Positions 43,562 to 53,186 are shown, numbered from the stretch's first letter. The stretch is 56,998 nucleotides of DNA from Nitrospira sp. (GCA_027020665.1 JALUVJ010000094.1:1-56998); one strand, 5' to 3'. Made by a program: numbers and translations. The notes: generated from the sequence alone by a model not told the origin.

Positions 43562-44648
43562 ATTTGAAGAGAGGCTGAAAGCCATTCAAGTGGAAAGTGA
43601 ACAGCTGCGGGGGCATCTTTGACCTGGCTTCAAGCGCACAAGAAATAAAAACCCTCACAGAAGAAAGCATGTCTCAAGGTTTTTGGGATGATCCGGTCAA
43701 TGCCCGGGAAAAACTGGCCTTGAAAACCCGCCTTGAGAAACGCCTGAAACGCTGGCAGGATGTGGATCAGAATCTCGAAGAAGCGGAACTCTTGATTGCG
43801 CTGAGCCGGGAGGAAGCCGATACTTCCCTTGAGGCGGACATTGAGATGCTGATCGAAGTCTTGCGAAACAAGATCGACGCACTCACCATTGAAACGCTTT
43901 TTACCGGCGCAAAAGATTTCAACAACGCCATCCTTACCATTCATCCCGGCGCAGGCGGGACGGAATCTCAGGATTGGGCGCAGATGTTGATGCGCATGTA
44001 CACGCGATGGTTTGAGCGGCGGGCCTTTGATGTTGAAACCCTGGATCTGCAGGCTGGAGATGAAGCCGGAATAAAAACGGTCACCTTCTTGGTGAAAGGG
44101 CCTTATGCCTACGGGTATTTACGGCCAGAAGCCGGTGTGCACCGTCTGGTACGCATCTCCCCTTTTGATGCCAACAAACGGCGTCATACCTCCTTTGCCT
44201 CTGTTTTTGTTTCTCCCGAAATCCAGGACGATGTGGAGATTGAAATCGACGAAAAAGAGATTCGTGTGGATACTTACCGGGCCAGCGGCGCGGGCGGGCA
44301 GCATGTGAACAAAACCTCCTCGGCAATTCGCATCACCCATTTGCCCACGGGTTTTGTGACGCAGTGTCAAAATGAACGCTCACAACGGCAGAATAAAATT
44401 ATTGCGATGAATGTCCTCAAATCGCGGCTTTACGAATTACAGCAAGAGGAAAAACAGAAGGCCCTGGCCCAAATGACGGGCGAAAAAAGGAAATCGGTTG
44501 GGGCAGTCAGATCCGGTCTTATGTTTTTCAGCCCTATCAAATGGTCAAGGATCACCGCACAGGCATTGAAGTCGGCAATGTATCCGCCGTCATGGATGGC
44601 GATATCGATGTGTTTGTCGAAGGTTACTTAAAACGTCCTAAATCTTGA
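43551..44648 (+). CDS. prfB: Peptide chain release factor 2, with programmed +1 frameshift and an extra frameshift
   Basis: RF2 recognises UGA and UAA stop codons. The ATG at 43551 follows AGAGGAGA. After 23 codons the frame reaches CTT TGA (43617-43622) with GGGGG just upstream, the classical autoregulatory +1 shift. Translation continues as [15 protein letters not shown] in the +1 frame. The GGQ motif is intact ([18 protein letters not shown]). Near the C-terminus, however, a run of six A at 44483-44488 gives [10 protein letters not shown] where the family has [16 protein letters not shown]. One extra A would restore the normal ending (EGYLKRPKS, stop at 44646-44648). Read as is, the protein ends abnormally at 44631. 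I give the span of the restored gene. Confidence 0.9.
43611..43622 (+). promoter_or_regulatory. prfB programmed +1 frameshift site
   Basis: GGG CAT CTT TGA: slippery CTT before the in-frame UGA, preceded by a G-rich SD-like run (CGGGGG). RF2 shortage lets the ribosome slip +1, an autoregulatory loop known from many bacteria. Confidence 0.92.
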
Positions 44649-44800
44649 GTTTTCAATCCTGCGAGAAAAAAACCTCGCGCCGTCTGAGAAAGGCAAGGCG
44701 CGGAAAGATTGATCGGTTGAAGCGTACACTTCCTGTGCGCTGAGGAGGTCACTCGCTTCGTAAGGCCGTATTCCAAATGAATCGGCGGTTTTCCTACGGA

Positions 44801-47563
44801 CTAAGGATTGCGCCGGACGACGGGCACCCGCACTGAGATCCGTGTGCCTTGTCCGGGATGGGAGTCAATGTAGAAGGTGCCGCCTGCAAGTTCGACCCGT
44901 TCTTTCATCCCCAAGATCCCGATTTCTTTTCGCATCATTTGCGGCGAAGAAAAATAGCGTTTCACATCAAAACCTTTGCCGTCATCGGTCACATACAAAT
45001 GAATATGGGGGTCGTGTTTTTCGAGGGATACAATGGCCGATTCCGCTTTGGCGTGGGTTGCGATGTTGGCCAGTGATTCCTGGATGATACGAAACAGCAG
45101 GATTTCGATTCTGGCGGGCAATCGTTTGATGGTGCCCGCAATTTGCAGATGGACCTTTGTCTTGGTTTGTGCTTCGAATTCCTTGACACCCCATTTCACG
45201 GTTGCGATGAGGCCCGACTCATCGAGAATGGCCGGACGTAATTCCGCAGAGAGGCCTTTCAGGGTTTCGAGGGTTTTGCCTGTTTCCGTTTCCGCGCACG
45301 CAAGCCGCCTTTTCATTTCGGGGTCTGCGATATTGTCGTTGAGCCAGGTCAAATCTTCTTTTACCTGCGTCAAGGCGGCGCTTGAATCATTGCGTAATTT
45401 TTTTGCGATCCGGCGGCGCTCTTCTTCTTGTACATTCACGATCGCGGATGAAAGGGTCTGAAGGCGTTCACGATGCTGGCTGACAGAGTGGTGGATGATC
45501 GCATTTTCGATGCCGACTGCGATCCGGCTTGCCATTTCGGCGATGAGATCCACTTCATCTTGTGTGAATTTTCTGAAATAACGGGTTTCATCCAGAAGGA
45601 GTACGCCCGTCACCCGGTCTTTGTTGATAAGGGGTACGGCGAACAAAGAGCGTGACTTGAGGGTTTTGACCCACTTTTTTCCCACACGGGGATCTTGTGA
45701 GGCATTTTCAATGACAAAGGGGTGACGCTCGCGCGCGGTCAGCGGCACCAGATGGTTTTCATTCATTTTGAGTTCAAATTTTCGGATTGCGTCACTGTCC
45801 GGATCGGAAGCGCATGCCCCGTAATAAAGGTGGCGGCGCCCGTCTTCCAGAAAGATATAGCAGTGACTGGCGTCAATCATCTTTTTCATGGTGTTTGAAA
45901 TCGAGGAAAGCAGTTGTGCGAGATGCAGGCTTTTGGTTGCGGACTGGCCCGCCTCATTCAAAATTTCAAGCGAGGCAATGCGTTTTTGCAAAAGATGAAA
46001 GGCCTGGATTTGCTCGACTGCGTGGCCGAGGTCTTTTCCAAAGCCGGTCAGTGCGCGTGTATGGGCTTCCCCAAAAAAGGTTTTTCGGCTAAAACAAACC
46101 AATGCTCCCCAAAGGTGGTCCCCCGATTCGATGGGAATCCCCATGAAAGAGACCAGGCCTTCTTCGCCAAACAGACGTTTTTTGAGGTGTGATTTTTGCG
46201 TTTTAGCTGTCAACAGGGTTGGAACACTTTTTTCAAGCATCTTCCAGAGCAGGTGTTCTTTGGCCCCGATGCCGTGTTTTTCAATCTGTGTGTGCTGGTG
46301 TTCCGAGAGCCCTTTTCCCGCAATAAGCGCAAGTTTTTTACCGCCGGGTTGAAGCCGCAATAAACAGCCGCCTTCAATACCGAGCTGTGTAAAGGCATTT
46401 TCCAGGGCCTCTTTTAAAAGCTGGTCTTCATTCACATCGTGTTTGATGCTGTGAGACGAAACATTTTCTATCATTTTTTGTGCAAGCTGCTGCAATCCCG
46501 TGGAGAGAATTTTCCAAACAGCCTGCATCCCGTTTTTATAGGCAAGTTCGGTTTCTAAAGGGCCGATCGGCGTCATGTCCCGGGCGGTGAATGTAATTCG
46601 GGTCGGTGCGTCTTCGGTTTTTTCCAAATGGAGTTGTGCCAAAAGCAGTCTTTTGAGTCCGCCTTGTTTAACGATTTCAAGTTCGATGGGATCAATGCCC
46701 GCTTCGCTTTTTTTTAATTTTTTAACGGCACTTGTATAGGCGGCACTTGCTTTTTTTGTCAAAAGCTTGGAAAGCGGCTTGTTTTGCAAGTCTTCCGGCC
46801 TTGCATCAAAGAGGTCCGAAAAAACACTGTTGCAACATTGAATGCGCCCGGAAAGATCCAATGAAAGCTGTAGCGTAAGGCCTTCGGATACGTTTCCCAC
46901 GGGAGGGGATGCGAGCGATGACGCAGGCGGTGATGTTTCGGGGGCGGCTGCGCTTTCTGCCGAATTTATTGCAGCCTTTCCCGCGCTCAAGAGAAAAGGC
47001 AATAGCAGCTTGGCCATCATCTCAAAAACGGTTTGATCGGTGTGATCTAAGGCCTCCGGCTCAAAAAATCCGATTGAAAGGGAGCCGAGCATCTGCGATT
47101 CGGAACGGAGCGGGATGCCGCAGAAACTTTTTATACCCATGCTGCGGACGACTTGGCCGATGAAACGGCGGTCTTTGGAGAGATTGTCCGAAAAAAGAGG
47201 AGCCGTCTCGTGTGAGATAATGGTGGGAAGAGACTGCCAAGCCCGAGAGAGCTGCCCCTTTTTGATGAGATGCTCCGGAAGCCCGTGCTGAAAAAAAAGA
47301 GGCCATTCCTGCCCGGCTTCATCCCATTTAAAAAAAAGCAGGATATCCGCTTGCATGACCGTTTTAATTTCTTCCAGGAGCCGGGTGAGTATGACATCCG
47401 AATGAAGTGTGCGCTCCGGTAGATTTGAAAAAAGGGCTAAAACCGGATTTAGTTTTTCATAAAGAGCTGCAGATGCTTCATCAAGCGCTTGTGTTTTAAG
47501 GTCCCCGTTGTCATTGGAGCATGATTCATGGGATAACGACCCTTGCAGGAGTTCATCGGACAT
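44801..47563 (-). CDS. Multi-GAF HisKA_3-type kinase lacking the phosphoacceptor His
   Basis: A 920-residue protein. In order: GAF (about residues 55-195), a PAS-like region (about 225-340), a second GAF (about 375-520), a third GAF (about 535-690), and a NarL-type kinase core (about 700-915). The dimerisation box reads EEERRRIAKKLRNDSSAAL, where relatives have ...L-H-D/N...; here codon CGC at 45394-45392 places Arg724 in the phosphoacceptor position. The ATPase is normal (ESLANIATHAKA, DDGKGFD, GILGMKER). No response regulator is adjacent. It could be a pseudokinase, an allosteric partner of another kinase, or a gene starting to decay. Confidence 0.85.
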   Translation of the reverse strand: MSDELLQGSLSHESCSNDNGDLKTQALDEASAALYEKLNPVLALFSNLPERTLHSDVILTRLLEEIKTVMQADILLFFKWDEAGQEWPLFFQHGLPEHLIKKGQLSRAWQSLPTIISHETAPLFSDNLSKDRRFIGQVVRSMGIKSFCGIPLRSESQMLGSLSIGFFEPEALDHTDQTVFEMMAKLLLPFLLSAGKAAINSAESAAAPETSPPASSLASPPVGNVSEGLTLQLSLDLSGRIQCCNSVFSDLFDARPEDLQNKPLSKLLTKKASAAYTSAVKKLKKSEAGIDPIELEIVKQGGLKRLLLAQLHLEKTEDAPTRITFTARDMTPIGPLETELAYKNGMQAVWKILSTGLQQLAQKMIENVSSHSIKHDVNEDQLLKEALENAFTQLGIEGGCLLRLQPGGKKLALIAGKGLSEHQHTQIEKHGIGAKEHLLWKMLEKSVPTLLTAKTQKSHLKKRLFGEEGLVSFMGIPIESGDHLWGALVCFSRKTFFGEAHTRALTGFGKDLGHAVEQIQAFHLLQKRIASLEILNEAGQSATKSLHLAQLLSSISNTMKKMIDASHCYIFLEDGRRHLYYGACASDPDSDAIRKFELKMNENHLVPLTARERHPFVIENASQDPRVGKKWVKTLKSRSLFAVPLINKDRVTGVLLLDETRYFRKFTQDEVDLIAEMASRIAVGIENAIIHHSVSQHRERLQTLSSAIVNVQEEERRRIAKKLRNDSSAALTQVKEDLTWLNDNIADPEMKRRLACAETETGKTLETLKGLSAELRPAILDESGLIATVKWGVKEFEAQTKTKVHLQIAGTIKRLPARIEILLFRIIQESLANIATHAKAESAIVSLEKHDPHIHLYVTDDGKGFDVKRYFSSPQMMRKEIGILGMKERVELAGGTFYIDSHPGQGTRISVRVPVVRRNP

Positions 47564-47951
47564 CTTAAATCCCTTACGCGGCAGTGCGCGTTATATTCAG
47601 TGTGAAAGTTGGCCTTGAGTCCGGGATAAGTGCGGGGCATGTCCGGCTTGCGTTTTCCAGAGGAAGATCTATTTAGATTCAAAAAGGAAATAGCCGTATG
47701 TTGCGGGCTAGTTCCGGAATTTGGCATGTAAAGATTTGGAACCTTTGCCTGGAAAAAACAATGCATGACTTGACCAGCGCTTTCCGGAGTCATTTCAAAT
47801 TGATTTTAGCCGCTCACAACAGGAGCCTCTTCATGTCAGGGAACGGCCGATAAAGAGCGGAAAAGTCCACCCTTTCTGGGCGCGACACTAGCACACCTCT
47901 ATTTTAAAGTCAAAATCCGGGCAATAAGATTTTAAGGGCACTGAAGAAACT
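47564..47951. other. Non-coding stretch upstream of the GAF kinase
   Basis: A 388-bp stretch between two minus-strand genes. No plausible gene is seen. At 47763-47781 it carries CATGACTTGACCAGCGCTT, differing at two positions from 15513-15531 in the hydB upstream region. It may be a weak shared motif or coincidence. Confidence 0.45.
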
Positions 47952-49724
47952 TTAAGGCCCGGTTGAGAATGTTCTGAGTAAACTTGCGGTTTCTCCGCCT
48001 TTGCCGTCTTTTGCCGTGATTTGCCAGTTGTAACTTGTTTCGGCAATCAGGCCCCCGACATTTGAGCTCAGTGTTGTCTCGGTAGTGCCTGTCGCCGGTG
48101 AGGTCTTCCCTCCGCCGTCACATGCGACAAGCATCACGGTGCCCGCGATCAGGAAAAAGCTGGGCAGCCAAGCTCCCGGTTTTTTTCGCCAGGCTTGTGT
48201 GGCAAAGCAGAGCAGGCCGATAAAAAAGAGAGCACCGCTTGCGGCATAAACCGGCGTCTGGTGTTGTGCCGATTTTGCCACGACTGTGGGCGCGGGGCAG
48301 GATGCCGGATAGTCGTCTGTTTGACAAAGCAGCAACTCGTAGGTCAGGGGGTCGCCATCGGGATCGCTTGCCGGCAGCCATTTAAATTCGATATTGCTGC
48401 CGAGACCCGTCGCCCCGTTTTCAGGTGAAACCAGTACGGGCGCAGTGGGCGGGTTGTTTGCGCCCCCTGCGGCGAGCCCCGTGCCGGTGAGTGTCACATT
48501 TGAAAGGCTTGCGGGCGACCAGGCCGGTGTTCGGCCTGTGATCCCAGCTAGCGTGAGGATCAGTTCTCCCGTTTCAGAATCAATAATATGCAGTGTCCCA
48601 TTCACCATATCCCCAGATGACGTGCTTTCTCTGAGAACAATTTTATCCCCATCCGGCGACCAAGAAGGCTGACTGTGCTCAATCGGGGCTGTCGGTGTGG
48701 TCAAGGGAACCGATGTATTTAAACCACCCCCCGCATCAGCCCTGCTAATCCCTTTACTAGCATCAGATTGAAAGGCAATCTGCAAACCATCGGGTGACCA
48801 AGAAGGGGCAAAGCCACCCGAGACGATCAGGTTTTGACTTGCAGACGACACATTCTTCGTAAAAATATTTTTGGGATCTTGTATTGGCTGTCCGCCTGCG
48901 GGGGCTTGACGAAAAACAACGCTTTGGCTATCCGGAGCCCAGTCAGGAGAAAAAGCCTCTCCTGAAACAGAACTGACCTTCAGAACCGGACTAAATTCCG
49001 TCAAACTCAAATCAAAGAGAAAAAGTCCACCATTTGATGTGTCTCTCATCACAATTTTATTGCCATCAGGAGACCAGTCCGGCATGGTCGCACGACCACC
49101 GACGTTAATATCTGACACGAGTGTTGCGGCACCGCCTCCGCTCGGCATGCGATAAACCCCATCGCTCCGGTGAAAAGTGATCTGCGTGCCATCGGGCGAC
49201 CAGCTTGGAAAATCGTCTCCCGTGCCCAAGGTGAGAATAGATGGCGATCCTCCGCTTGTAACACCGTAAAGACTGATGCCATTTGTCGTGGCATCGTGAA
49301 AGGCGATTTTTTCTTCCTCCAGGGAAAGATTTAAAAAGGCCGTACGTACACCGGTGGTGTCCGGCCTAAAGGTCAGAGAAACTGTACAATTGCCCCCAGC
49401 AGCAATCAGGGGTGTCGCGCTGCCACAAGGCTCATCTCCGCCATTCACGTCGAGCGTGAAGGCTGAAGCCCCCTCGCCGGAGATCTTGATTTCGAGCAAC
49501 TCTCTTGCGATCGTATCCGGATTGCTAATGGTCACGGTTTGCGCTGCTGTCGCCCCCGCATCCAGGGCCTGAGAACCGAAGGGCATCAAAAAATCCGTTG
49601 CGGGCGCGATGCTGTCGCTTACGGTCAGTTCTACGGCCGATGCGGAGAAGGACGATAATAGCGCGGACAAGATGCCCGCACCGAGAAATAAAGATCGCAC
49701 TCTGAAGTTCTGGCTTGGACGCAT
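47952..49724 (-). CDS. Exported PD40 beta-propeller protein with split Fn3-like domain
   Basis: A 590-residue protein. A signal peptide (FLGAGILSALLSSFSASA) is followed by an ASH/choice-of-anchor-D-like domain (about 35-150) and PD40 (TolB-like) repeats (about 150-400) with repeated SWSPDG, DWSPDGNKI and WSPDG motifs. A C-terminal Fn3-like domain follows (PPTAPVLVSPENGATGL, SDPDGDPLTYELLL) and resumes at TSYNWQITAKDGKGGE. Between these Fn3 halves lies an insert of about 60 residues with two hydrophobic helices (ASGALFFIGLLCFATQ and WLPSFFLIAGTVMLVAC). The insert is unusual; possible lipobox-like VAC is internal and would not be processed. It may be an envelope carbohydrate- or protein-binding factor. 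Confidence 0.7.
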   Translation of the reverse strand: MRPSQNFRVRSLFLGAGILSALLSSFSASAVELTVSDSIAPATDFLMPFGSQALDAGATAAQTVTISNPDTIARELLEIKISGEGASAFTLDVNGGDEPCGSATPLIAAGGNCTVSLTFRPDTTGVRTAFLNLSLEEEKIAFHDATTNGISLYGVTSGGSPSILTLGTGDDFPSWSPDGTQITFHRSDGVYRMPSGGGAATLVSDINVGGRATMPDWSPDGNKIVMRDTSNGGLFLFDLSLTEFSPVLKVSSVSGEAFSPDWAPDSQSVVFRQAPAGGQPIQDPKNIFTKNVSSASQNLIVSGGFAPSWSPDGLQIAFQSDASKGISRADAGGGLNTSVPLTTPTAPIEHSQPSWSPDGDKIVLRESTSSGDMVNGTLHIIDSETGELILTLAGITGRTPAWSPASLSNVTLTGTGLAAGGANNPPTAPVLVSPENGATGLGSNIEFKWLPASDPDGDPLTYELLLCQTDDYPASCPAPTVVAKSAQHQTPVYAASGALFFIGLLCFATQAWRKKPGAWLPSFFLIAGTVMLVACDGGGKTSPATGTTETTLSSNVGGLIAETSYNWQITAKDGKGGETASLLRTFSTGP

Positions 49725-49799
49725 TTTTGATGCTCCGAGTAATTTAGTAATAATATTTAAATTAAATCAATGTCCATTAAAATAGTGTACCATAAGAAT

Positions 49800-50342
49800 T
49801 CACTTCGATAAAAAGTGTGTCTTGTACCAAAGCAGGGCGAGCAAGGTCTTGCTATCGACAATTTTCCCGGAGAGGGTTTTTTGATAGGCGTCATCGAAAG
49901 AGAGCGGAAACACTTCAATAAATTCACCGTCGTCAAGCGATTGCTCCGGCAGCGCACTTAAGTTTTGTCCCAGAAAAACCTCGATTTTACCACTCGAAAA
50001 TCCCACGGAATGGTAATACTTAAACAGAAAATCAAGTTGTTCGGGGCGATAGCCGATTTCCTCCGCGCACTCTCGCTGGGCGGTTTCGAGGGGTGTTTCC
50101 CCCGGATCAATGACGCCCGCCGGGATTTCCAGGGTTGTTTGTCGGATCGCAGGCCGGTATTGGCGCACAAGATACACATTGCCCGATGCGTCAATGGGCA
50201 GAATGCCGACGGCGTCGGGCGGCGTGATGATTTCCCGTTTGGCTTCCTGCCCGTCCGGTTGGCGTACGATTTGCTCTTCGGCACGCAGATAGCGGCCTTG
50301 GTAAACAACACGTTTTCGCAGGAGGGTTTCCGTAAGATCCAT
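49800..50342 (-). CDS. Nudix hydrolase, ADP-ribose pyrophosphatase-like
   Basis: A 180-residue protein with a complete Nudix box (G-VIDPG-E, then RECAEEIGY) at about residues 76-98, preceded by the RQYRPAIRQTTLEIPAG motif of ADP-sugar pyrophosphatases. It likely hydrolyses ADP-ribose or ADP-glucose. The gene follows the glucan phosphorylase by 3 bp in the same direction, which is compatible with a role in ADP-glucose turnover; that substrate is an inference from position only. Confidence 0.85.
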   Translation of the reverse strand: MDLTETLLRKRVVYQGRYLRAEEQIVRQPDGQEAKREIITPPDAVGILPIDASGNVYLVRQYRPAIRQTTLEIPAGVIDPGETPLETAQRECAEEIGYRPEQLDFLFKYYHSVGFSSGKIEVFLGQNLSALPEQSLDDGEFIEVFPLSFDDAYQKTLSGKIVDSKTLLALLWYKTHFLSK

Positions 50343-50345
50343 TAT

Positions 50346-52511
50346 TTACGGTGTGTGTTGAGTGTGTTCAGCCGTTTCGTCTGCGGTTTTTTGTCCGTTG
50401 ATTGCGGGCGCATAAAATTGTTTTGTATATTCTTTGACCGCGCGCCGCATTGAAAAAACGGGCGCAATGGTGCGGATGGTTTCCCGCATCAAGGCGGTCC
50501 AGCCGCGGGGAATATGGTCGGAGTCCCGGAGGTAATAGAGCGGGATGACTTCATGCTCCAAGATTTGATACAGGCTTTCGGCGTCGGCGGCATCGGCTTC
50601 TGCTTGGGTGTGCGCGGCTGTTCCGCCAAAGGCCCATCCGTTTGAGCCGTTATAGGCTTCCGGCCACCAGCCGTCCGGGATGCTCAGTTGCGGCACGCCA
50701 TTGAGCGCGGCTTTCATGCCGCTGGTGCCGCTGGCTTCCAAGGGGGGGCGGGGAGAATTAAGCCAAACATCCACGCCTTGCACAATGAAGTGTGCCACAT
50801 GCATTTCGTAGTTTTCGACAAAAACGATATGTCCGGCCATTTTAGAATCTTTTGCAAGGTTGTAAATCCCTTGAATCAAGTGCTTCCCAATGTCATCTGC
50901 CGGGTGGGCCTTGCCGGCAAAAATAATTTGCACGGGTCGCCGCACATTGCTCAGAATCTTTTTGAGGCGCTCCAGATCATGAAAAATAAGGTTTGCACGT
51001 TTATATCCCGCAAAACGCCGTGCGTAACCGATTGTGAGCGCATCCGGGTCAAGCAGTGTGCCGGCGGCAAGTAATTGCACGGGTTCGGCGCGGTCGCGCA
51101 TCCAAGCGACGCGAGCGCGTTCCCGGATAAAATTGAGCAGTTTCCGTTTCATTTGCTGCCGAATATCCCAAAGCGCCTTGTCCGGAATATCTGCGACTCG
51201 CTCCCAGAGGGTGACGTCATCATGGCGTTCCGCCCAATCGGGGGCGATGTAACGCCGGAAGAGCTCTATGAGTTCGGGGGCGATCCAGGTAGCGGTATGA
51301 ATGCCGTTTGTAATGGAAGTAATCGGGACGTCCTTTTCCGGTAGGTCAGGCCAGAGATGTTGCCACATTTTTCGGCTGACTTTGCCGTGAATCGCACTTA
51401 CGGCATTTCTCCACTGAGAAAGATGCATCGCAAGCACAGTCATATTGAAGGCCTCGCCCCAATTTTCCTGATGCTTGCCCAAATTCCAAAAACGGGCCTG
51501 ATCAATGCCGAGTTCGGGCCAGTAAGCGGAAAAATATTTTTCGATGAGGTGGGACGGAAAGGCATCGTGACCCGCCGGCACCGGAGTGTGTGTTGTAAAA
51601 ACCGTGCTTTTCCGGATTTTGGCGGCGGCAGCGTCAAAGGTTTCCCCTGATGCAACGCGCTCGCGAATGCGTTCCAACATTTGAAAGGCCGTATGCCCTT
51701 CATTGCAATGCCACACGGCGGGATGAATCCCCAAAGCGCGCAAAAGACGCACGCCGCCGATACCGAGCACAATTTCCTGCCTGATCCGCAAATCTTCATC
51801 CCCGGCGTACAGGCGTGCCGAAAGTTCACGATCCCAGGGTTCGTTTTGAGGAATGTTGGTATCCATGAGAAAAAGCCGGACACGGCCGACCTGCACTTTC
51901 CAAGCGGCGATGTAGATCATGCGTTGCCCTACGGGAATTTGAATAAAGGCTTCTCCTGTCGCATTAAATTGTACGGGTTCGATGGCCACACGTTGGGTAT
52001 CGAGCGGTCGATAAATGGCTTCCTGCCAGCCGTCGGCCTGGATGCGTTGATGAAAATAACCCTGCGGGTATAAAAACCCGATACCGATGAGCGGCAAACC
52101 CAACTCCCCTGCTTCTTTGCAGTGATCTCCCGCCAAAATTCCCAGTCCGCCGGAATAGATGGGCAAAGAATTGTGGAGGCCGAATTCTGCGGAGAAATAA
52201 GCGATGGGATGGTCTGTGAGTCCGGGATAGTTTTGATTGACCCAGGTGTCTTTTGTGGTGTGCAGGGAATCAAAGCGTTTTAATACTCCATCGTAGTGAC
52301 GCAGGAAGTTGGGATCTTCGACCGCTTCCTTGAGGCGTTCGGCGGTGATATCTCTCAAAATAGCAACGGGGTTGTGGTGGGTGCGATCCCAAAGTACTCG
52401 GTCCAGCATTTCAAAAAGATGTCTTGCTTCCGGATCCCAGCTCCACCAAAAGTCATACGCAAGCTCTTTTAAACGTGCAATCCGATCCGGGATTGTAAAA
52501 GTATTCGGCAT
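50346..52511 (-). CDS. glgP: Alpha-glucan phosphorylase
   Basis: A 721-residue PLP enzyme releasing glucose 1-phosphate from glycogen or maltodextrin. It shows the short (DUF3417-containing) family layout: an N-terminal RIARLKELAYDFWWSWDPEARHLFE stretch, FSAEFGLHNSLPIYSGGLGILAGDH, then the C-terminal PLP-Lys region EASGTSGMKAALNGVPQLS and DGWWPEAYNGSNGWAFG. It acts in cytosolic glycogen breakdown. Start at 52511 is chosen over 52517 because the SD AAGGAG is better spaced. No other glycogen genes are near except the Nudix gene that follows. Confidence 0.92.
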   Translation of the reverse strand: MPNTFTIPDRIARLKELAYDFWWSWDPEARHLFEMLDRVLWDRTHHNPVAILRDITAERLKEAVEDPNFLRHYDGVLKRFDSLHTTKDTWVNQNYPGLTDHPIAYFSAEFGLHNSLPIYSGGLGILAGDHCKEAGELGLPLIGIGFLYPQGYFHQRIQADGWQEAIYRPLDTQRVAIEPVQFNATGEAFIQIPVGQRMIYIAAWKVQVGRVRLFLMDTNIPQNEPWDRELSARLYAGDEDLRIRQEIVLGIGGVRLLRALGIHPAVWHCNEGHTAFQMLERIRERVASGETFDAAAAKIRKSTVFTTHTPVPAGHDAFPSHLIEKYFSAYWPELGIDQARFWNLGKHQENWGEAFNMTVLAMHLSQWRNAVSAIHGKVSRKMWQHLWPDLPEKDVPITSITNGIHTATWIAPELIELFRRYIAPDWAERHDDVTLWERVADIPDKALWDIRQQMKRKLLNFIRERARVAWMRDRAEPVQLLAAGTLLDPDALTIGYARRFAGYKRANLIFHDLERLKKILSNVRRPVQIIFAGKAHPADDIGKHLIQGIYNLAKDSKMAGHIVFVENYEMHVAHFIVQGVDVWLNSPRPPLEASGTSGMKAALNGVPQLSIPDGWWPEAYNGSNGWAFGGTAAHTQAEADAADAESLYQILEHEVIPLYYLRDSDHIPRGWTALMRETIRTIAPVFSMRRAVKEYTKQFYAPAINGQKTADETAEHTQHTP

Positions 52512-52720
52512 CGCCATGTCTCCTTCAGGATAAACACAGGGTTAAAAAATGAGCACAGTATAGCGCATGTGATTCAGTCTGTCAGGTGGAAATATCCGAT
52601 ACGGCAACTTGGGGAAACCCTGCCTGAGCAGAGCTTCCTCAAGTGATTCCTTTTCCTGCCTATTACATTTTTGTATTTGACAGGACGCCCCGGCATCGGA
52701 TATTGTTATATGCGACCATA

Positions 52721-52737
52721 TTAATCGGCGATTGAAA
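52721..52737 (+). repeat. Possible core of the dispersed palindrome, copy 9, upstream of iscR
   Basis: AATCGGCGATTGA (52723-52735) equals the core of copy 4, without the outer arms. It is flanked by GCGACC and GGTCGC and lies 20 bp before the iscR-like ATG, so it may be an operator instead. Confidence 0.35.
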
Positions 52738-52754
52738 AGGTCGCCTTTGTAATT

Positions 52755-53186
52755 ATGCTGAAACTGACAAAAAAAACAGACTATGCCTTGATGGCAATCA
52801 ACTACATGTCTTACCGAAAGCCCCATTTTTTGGCGAATACGCGGAATATTGCGGAAATCTACAATATTCCGCGCGAATTGCTGGCAAAGATTCTGCAGAG
52901 ATTGTCCAAAAAAGGCATCATTCACAGCCAAAACGGGCCAAAAGGGGGATACACCTTGCTCAAGGCGCCGGGCGACATCACTCTCGGAGAGGTCATTCGG
53001 GCCATTGAAGGCCCGATTCAAATTGTGCGTTGCATTGAAGGAGACACCACCTGCTCTCAAACAGAGCAGTGCACAATTCAAAGCCCGCTTCGAAAAATCG
53101 AACGTCAAATCGTTGATTTTCTGGATGGCATCACCATCGACAAACTGGCCAATGCGTCCGTCTCGGAAGTCTTGCACGTTACGTGA
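52755..53186 (+). CDS. iscR: IscR-like Rrf2-family Fe-S regulator
   Basis: A 143-residue winged-helix repressor. The helix-turn-helix region is [25 protein letters not shown], followed by [10 protein letters not shown] (wing). Cys93, Cys100 and Cys106 ([15 protein letters not shown]) match the three [2Fe-2S] ligands of IscR, so it likely senses cellular Fe-S status and controls the operon that follows. ATG at 52755 begins [15 protein letters not shown], usual for the family. It precedes iscS with a 110-bp gap filled by a tandem repeat. Confidence 0.88.
   Translation: MLKLTKKTDYALMAINYMSYRKPHFLANTRNIAEIYNIPRELLAKILQRLSKKGIIHSQNGPKGGYTLLKAPGDITLGEVIRAIEGPIQIVRCIEGDTTCSQTEQCTIQSPLRKIERQIVDFLDGITIDKLANASVSEVLHVT

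Noticed and set aside
42254-43585. A 443-codon antisense frame opposite lnt
   Set aside because: Arg/Lys-rich shadow of lnt with no domain; lnt is certain on the plus strand.
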